Assembly (NCBI GenBank): GCA_964017185.1
Contig: OZ024878.1
Location: 3,286,151-3,350,150, forward strand
Source of the DNA: Rugalucina vietnamica
Lineage: Eukaryota; Mollusca; Bivalvia; Lucinida; Lucinidae
Length of the DNA stretch: 64,000 bases
Direction: 5' to 3'
The position numbers were made by a program, and so were the translations under genes. The notes beneath the pieces were generated by a model. The model made no database searches, was not told the DNA's origin, and saw nothing but the letters and a program-made list of their open reading frames with translations. This document shows, in pieces, positions 61,120 to 64,000 of the stretch; the stretch's first letter is position 1, and every line of letters starts with the position of its first letter.

Positions 61120-62964
61120 TACACAGGGTCCACTCCCCAAGATGTTGTTACACCGAGCGCCTTTTTGACCACCAATATGTCAGGCAAGGTCCTAAGCAAG
61201 GCAACATTTGGAAAGCTTTCAGCCAATGATGTGGTGGCATGCTTCAAAGTTATGCCCAGGGCACAGGTTAGCTTTGTTACAAGTTCTGCACCAACATGAT
61301 AATTTTACAAATTTTACAAAATGCTATTTCCCTTTACTTTTAGTAAATCCCTATGTTTTTATATTTTAGTTGAAAGGTAAGCGAAATAAAGAAATAAAGA
61401 GGTAAAACGAGTCGTTTTGATTCGATACACTCTGTAGTAACAATAATTGTTTATCTACATATATATCAATATGGAATTATCTCGAAGTGAAACATGTTGA
61501 TTGTAAAAATTCTTCAAATACATGTATTACTTACTCGAAAGTGTTGTCACCGTATGCATCATTCATAGTAACAACCGGGTTGGGGAAAACCTTTTTGCTG
61601 CATGTAGTTTATTTTTTAGCTTTTGTTTTGTCTATGCAAAAAATATCAATATCTTGAATGATCAATTTCATCTTGTTTTCTACAGAATAGTCTGGCCTTA
61701 GTGACGGCAGCCATCAGATGTAGTGTGGATCCTTCTAATGGCTATACTGTCTCTGGACAACCTGTAATTTCCATTGGAGGCATTAGTGGCACCTTTGTGA
61801 GTTTCTTATGCTCCGCATTATCAAATTAGTTTATTTATTTATTTTCTTGAAACGGCACTGTGTTAAGCCATTCATCAAACACATTTTATCGTTGTTTATT
61901 CTTTAGACATTCTGGGTGGAATTGAATTTCAATAAAACGCCTTCAGAAATACACCTGACAAAACTTAATGACCGTGTTTTAATTTAATTTTAGTTGATTT
62001 ACGTGTTGTATTTTGCAGCACAGGGCAACGAAAACGGAAACGTTCCTTGTCGGAAAACAGCTGTCATCAGCGACTACTCTCACAGGTTATACCTCTAAGC
62101 ATTATTTTATACCTTCTATTTGTATATGACTGTATGTCAGTTTATGTTTTGTATATGTGAGTGCTTACGAATTGTCATGATCCGTAAAAGAATTCGCGGA
62201 CTAGTATCAGTGAGACATATGAGCATCTTTTCTCAGCAATTGCATTAAAGATTTTTTTTTTTCACAAGTAAAAATCACATTTCAAACTAAGCCATTGAAA
62301 TTTGGTGATGACCAAGAATGAGATGAAAATGTGCCACTTTATACATAATACGTAAATCTTGACCACTTTTATCAACTAGGTGCGATGAGTGTCCTTCAGA
62401 CAGAACTTGTTCCCAGTAATGACATCACCCTGCCCAGCTCCGCTTACAGGAAAATGGTGGCATGCTCCCTTGTGTATAAGGTATATCAACATAGCATTTT
62501 ACGTATTTTTATAAACAAGAGGACGTGCATCGTACGGCACACATCCGATCATATAAATGACCATGCAGTGAACTTTGTCCATGTAGGTTAGTTTTCCAGA
62601 TTAGTGACTACTATCACATAAGATATGAATAACTTGCTTGAATTTCATGTAGATAGTTATAACTGCTTTAACGGTAGAAATCAAATTAAATCAAGACAAA
62701 ACCGAGTCGTAATGCACTCATGCATGGACAGCCAGCATTACTACCGGTGCAATGAATTTTTAGAAACCCATTGTCAGCATTTGTAATTGTATTTCTCAGT
62801 TTTTCCTGCGTTGCCTTGGTAACGATGCTGGTGACCGGTACAGAAGTGGAAGTACCGTCCTGCACGATATCAGACCGCTGTCATCCGGGACACAGTCATA
62901 TGACACCAAGAAGGTTGACTGGCCAGTTGATGAACCACTGAAGAAACTGGAAGCAGATATTCAG
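56226..62964 (+). CDS. Xanthine dehydrogenase/aldehyde oxidase family, N-terminal half
   Basis: Fourteen exons with agreeing phases encode about 585 N-terminal residues, in the family's order. The first 2Fe-2S domain carries CKQGGCGICIV (C-x4-C-G-x-C), with its fourth Cys in NAC at an exon border. The second 2Fe-2S domain carries QCGYCSPGHV and LCRCTGYRPILDA. A Cys-rich linker precedes the FAD domain (KIRLMGANTGTGAFYM, RATWAGNLMLKN). The CO_deh_flav_C domain has KVMPRAQNSLALVTAAIRC. These enzymes oxidise purines or aldehydes using FAD, Fe-S and Mo. The Mo domain (about 750 residues) should lie right of the window. No start codon is found in the first exon frame. A Penelope-like insertion sits in the intron after the last visible exon. 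Confidence 0.85.
56705..56874 (+). CDS. Oxidase 2, exon 2 (first 2Fe-2S)
   Basis: Acceptor CACCCGCATAG, donor CGCT|GTAAGT, phase 1 to 0. Encodes STSLADFLRERRVSMGTK and CKQGGCGICIVEA. Confidence 0.9.
57351..57397. repeat. Perfect 47-nt hairpin
   Basis: Arms of 23 nt without mismatch (AAAAAATGTGAGAATCCTTT GCA and its inverse) around one A, in intron 2 of oxidase 2. GGCGCTG just upstream does not extend the pairing. Confidence 0.95.
57509..57669 (+). CDS. Oxidase 2, exon 3 (second 2Fe-2S start)
   Basis: Acceptor CAATGTTTGCAG, donor TATGG|GTAAGC, phase 0 to 2. Encodes CLCPLFLCDGWEITTVEGLG and QCGYCSPGHVMNMYG. Confidence 0.95.
57897..57973 (+). CDS. Oxidase 2, exon 4
   Basis: Acceptor TTCTTCTTCAG, donor ACTG|GTAAGT, phase 2 to 1. 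Encodes LTQKYPTMTKQFVED and FEGNLCRCTG. Confidence 0.95.
58140..58201 (+). CDS. Oxidase 2, exon 5
   Basis: Acceptor TTTTTGTTTCAG, donor CGAG|GTACAT, phase 1 to 0. Encodes YRPILDAFKAMVPTSAGDIE, the end of the Fe-S region. Confidence 0.95.
58365..58412. repeat. (CTT)n microsatellite
   Basis: CTTCTT tract with small interruptions, in intron 5 of oxidase 2. Confidence 0.9.
58503..58647. repeat. 145-bp foldback element
   Basis: AAATAGATCAGCTC at the left and GAGCTGATCTATTT at the right, with an inner pair GTGAATTGTTGAGT / ACTCAACAATTCAC. Confidence 0.85.
58725..58942 (+). repeat. 215-bp dispersed repeat, copy 2
   Basis: The inverse of 1198-1412: GATATCCCGCCAAATATTTG to CTATATAGGCGAGGTGTGTTA. 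It ends with a simple TGTTACGTTA / TGTCATGTCA tract up to 59005, just before exon 6. Confidence 0.8.
59024..59243 (+). CDS. Oxidase 2, exon 6 (linker and FAD domain start)
   Basis: Acceptor TTCGTTAACAG, donor ACGG|GTGAGC, phase 0 to 1. A Cys-rich linker (CANSPNKVCDSNGHCGGNC), then VLDSVQWVKASSYADLQ and KIRLMGANTGTG. Confidence 0.9.
59293..59460 (-). mobile_element. Penelope-like element tail fragment
   Basis: ACAAGTAGGCAACGATCAGG and CCCAATAGGTGGTTACTCA match the 1418-1570 end. Only the extreme end remains. Confidence 0.75.
59517..59675 (-). repeat. GAGCC MITE copy 16, degraded
   Basis: GGCGCCAACAATGCGGTTTCC, TACTATCCGTGTAGCGAAAAC and TTTTCACATGTGGCAGCTCA. About 70 bp is missing from the interior. 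Confidence 0.7.
59799..59887 (+). CDS. Oxidase 2, exon 7
   Basis: Acceptor TTGATTTTAG, donor TGAT|GTAAGA, phase 1 to 0. Encodes AFYMAENVHNFEVVIDIS and IPEFFVNSYD. Confidence 0.9.
60286..60438 (+). CDS. Oxidase 2, exon 8
   Basis: Acceptor CTCTCCATATAG, donor AAAT|GTGAGT, phase 0 to 0. Encodes FTIGANVTLSDLIDLF and ELKKYLYRIASSPIRN of the FAD domain. Confidence 0.9.
60764..60866 (+). CDS. Oxidase 2, exon 9
   Basis: Acceptor TTCTTTTAAAATAG, donor ATAG|GTACGA, phase 0 to 1. Encodes RATWAGNLMLKNHNNSFQSD, the conserved (S/T)WAGNL FAD motif. Confidence 0.9.
61087..61120. repeat. (TTA)n microsatellite at a splice acceptor
   Basis: About eleven TTA units end 6 bp before the AG of exon 10, so the repeat supplies the pyrimidine-rich tract. 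Confidence 0.95.
61127..61266 (+). CDS. Oxidase 2, exon 10
   Basis: Acceptor TTACACAG directly after an (ATT)n microsatellite, donor ACAG|GTTAGC, phase 1 to 0. Encodes TPSAFLTTNMSGKVLSKATF and CFKVMPRAQ. Confidence 0.9.
61686..61796 (+). CDS. Oxidase 2, exon 11
   Basis: Acceptor GTTTTCTACAG, donor CTTT|GTGAGT, phase 0 to 0. Encodes NSLALVTAAIRCSVDP and VISIGGISGTF, the CO_deh_flav_C core. Confidence 0.9.
62019..62085 (+). CDS. Oxidase 2, exon 12
   Basis: Acceptor TATTTTGCAG, donor ACAG|GTTATA, phase 0 to 1. Encodes HRATKTETFLVGKQLSSATT. Confidence 0.9.
62380..62480 (+). CDS. Oxidase 2, exon 13
   Basis: Acceptor TTATCAACTAG, donor TAAG|GTATAT, phase 1 to 0. Encodes LVPSNDITLPSSAYRKMVA and CSLVYK, the YR-x-x-x-A block before the Mo domain. 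Confidence 0.9.
62800..62964 (+). CDS. Oxidase 2, exon 14 (last in window)
   Basis: Acceptor TGTATTTCTCAG, donor TCAG|GTATAC, phase 0 to 0. Encodes FFLRCLGNDAGDRYRSGSTV and ends KKLEADIQ, the linker to the Mo domain. Confidence 0.9.
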
Positions 62965-63019
62965 GTATACTTCTACCTCTGTACACCGCGCTTTGTCATA
63001 ACGCGCGCTGGATACAGCA

Positions 63020-64000
63020 AAGAACATTGACAACCCTTATTTTGAAGGTATGGTTAATTTATCCATCTGAACTACAGTTGAACAAAGCCAATATCTCGGA
63101 TACCGAAGCCCCCTTTTTAGATCTACATCTTTCTGTTGCAAATGGATTTGTTTCTTCTAAAATTTATGATAAGCACGATGACTTTGATTCTGATATAGTA
63201 AATTTTCCGTTTTTGGATGGTGACGTTCCTCGTCGTGCTTCTTATGGTGTATACATTTCGCAACTTATTAGGATTGCTAGAGTCTGCAATCATGTTACAG
63301 ACTTCAACGCTCGAAATAAATGTTTAACGGCCAAACTTCTCGAACAGGGCTATCGGTATCATAAGTTCCGAAAAACATTTTCTAAATTTCATCGTAGACA
63401 CTATGAATTGATTTCGAAATACAATGTTGGGTTAAACACGCTTTTAAATGAGGGTCTTTCGGAACCAGAATTTTATGGTGACTTGGTTTATAAATTTAAG
63501 AAACTTGTAGGAAGTAATGATTTTTCATTTCAGTTTAGAAAAATCATAACACTTTACAGACGTATAGGTTATAACTTGAATGTTATGCGACAGTCTGCAT
63601 GCTTAGTTTTTAACCCAATCATGGTTGATAACTATGCTGCCTTCTTTAATTGCACGCCGGTGGGTCGGGCGTCAGACTCTATGGTGACCCCGACTTAAAG
63701 CTATTCATTTAACACTGTAGTTGGTTGGGGCCGGAGCTTTTTGTCTGTTGCTTGGCCCACCGGGGTCCAACTGATGTTTTTCTTTTGCTCCGGAGTTAGT
63801 GAGTTATTCGGCGCCCAGGGATCTCCATCGTCGGGCAGCTTACTGAATATGTGAGTCCTGGTTTTTGATTCATCAGGATGTTTATCATGAATTATTTGTT
63901 TGTTCTTGATGATTCATTGACTAGTTAGAGATTCACCACGAGGACCGAAGAACTAACTAAATGTTATGAACCACTGCAGAGGCTGAGGGTGAGGTTTTGG
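63020..64000 (+). mobile_element. Penelope-like retroelement, 5'-truncated, runs off window
   Basis: It begins within the RT at AACATTGACAACCCTTATTT (NIDNPYFEGM) and continues through the shared 3' tail to at least 64000. Insertion is in the intron after oxidase exon 14. It is close in sequence to the copy at 1.4-3.0 kb, which has the opposite strand. Confidence 0.85.
63063..63698 (+). pseudogene. Penelope-like RT C-terminal part
   Basis: The frame contains NKANISDTEAPFLDLHLSV and VGRASDSM and aligns residue for residue with the 2.0-2.7 kb copy (for example ...RDDFDFDIVNFP against HDDFDSDIVNFP). The YLDD catalytic motif is lost by truncation, and a missing CAA codon plus a frame slip occurs at about 63055 (GMVN / IYPSEL). 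Stop TAA at about 63696. Confidence 0.8.

Overview
The window looks like nuclear DNA from a bivalve mollusc, possibly a pearl oyster or relative. The genes are split into short exons (36-220 nt) by long AT-rich introns full of repeats. There is an msp130-type biomineralisation gene, a secreted Gly/Tyr-rich protein of shell-matrix style, and many short inverted-repeat elements, including the GCTCACCTGAGC element common in bivalve genomes. The species assignment is inference from gene content. No database was searched.

Three multi-exon genes lie on the + strand. (1) At 10600-12135 are the last four coding exons of a xanthine dehydrogenase/aldehyde oxidase-family enzyme; its upstream exons were not found. 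(2) At 32393-51263 is a complete 15-exon msp130-like gene of 553 codons, with a signal peptide and a choice-of-anchor-I type body; all 14 splice phases agree. (3) From about 56226 to 62964 is the N-terminal half of a second xanthine dehydrogenase/aldehyde oxidase-family gene (both 2Fe-2S domains, the FAD domain and the CO_deh_flav_C domain). It runs off the right edge. The msp130-like gene therefore sits between two oxidase paralogues in the same orientation. On the - strand, 16496-16940 encodes a secreted Gly/Tyr-rich protein with KGYYPSYPSY repeats. A Crypton/KIAA1958-like exon lies at 3612-3894.

Most of the remainder is mobile or repetitive. Retroelement remains are a Penelope-like RT (1.4-3.0 kb -, 28.05-28.69 kb -, 46.2-46.6 kb +, 59.3 kb -, 63.0-64.0 kb +), a LINE (20.1-22.26 kb -) and tRNA-SINEs (0-0.24, 3.0-3.2, 37.2-37.5 kb). 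A tyrosine-recombinase relic lies at 35.75-36.06 kb. At least five MITE families recur: a TATA-bearing hairpin MITE (about 11 copies plus fragments), a GAGCC...CCAACAAT MITE (16 copies), the GCTCACCTGAGC element (3 long copies), a GGCGTCCC/GGGAC MITE (4 copies) and a TGACGTCA-rich 108-bp palindrome. Two piggyBac-like MITEs with TTAA duplications, a 1-kb foldback, a 6-kb inverted array of AT-rich repeats (24.9-30.95 kb), a 148-bp minisatellite and long microsatellites complete the picture. Several insertions are nested, so their relative ages can be read directly.
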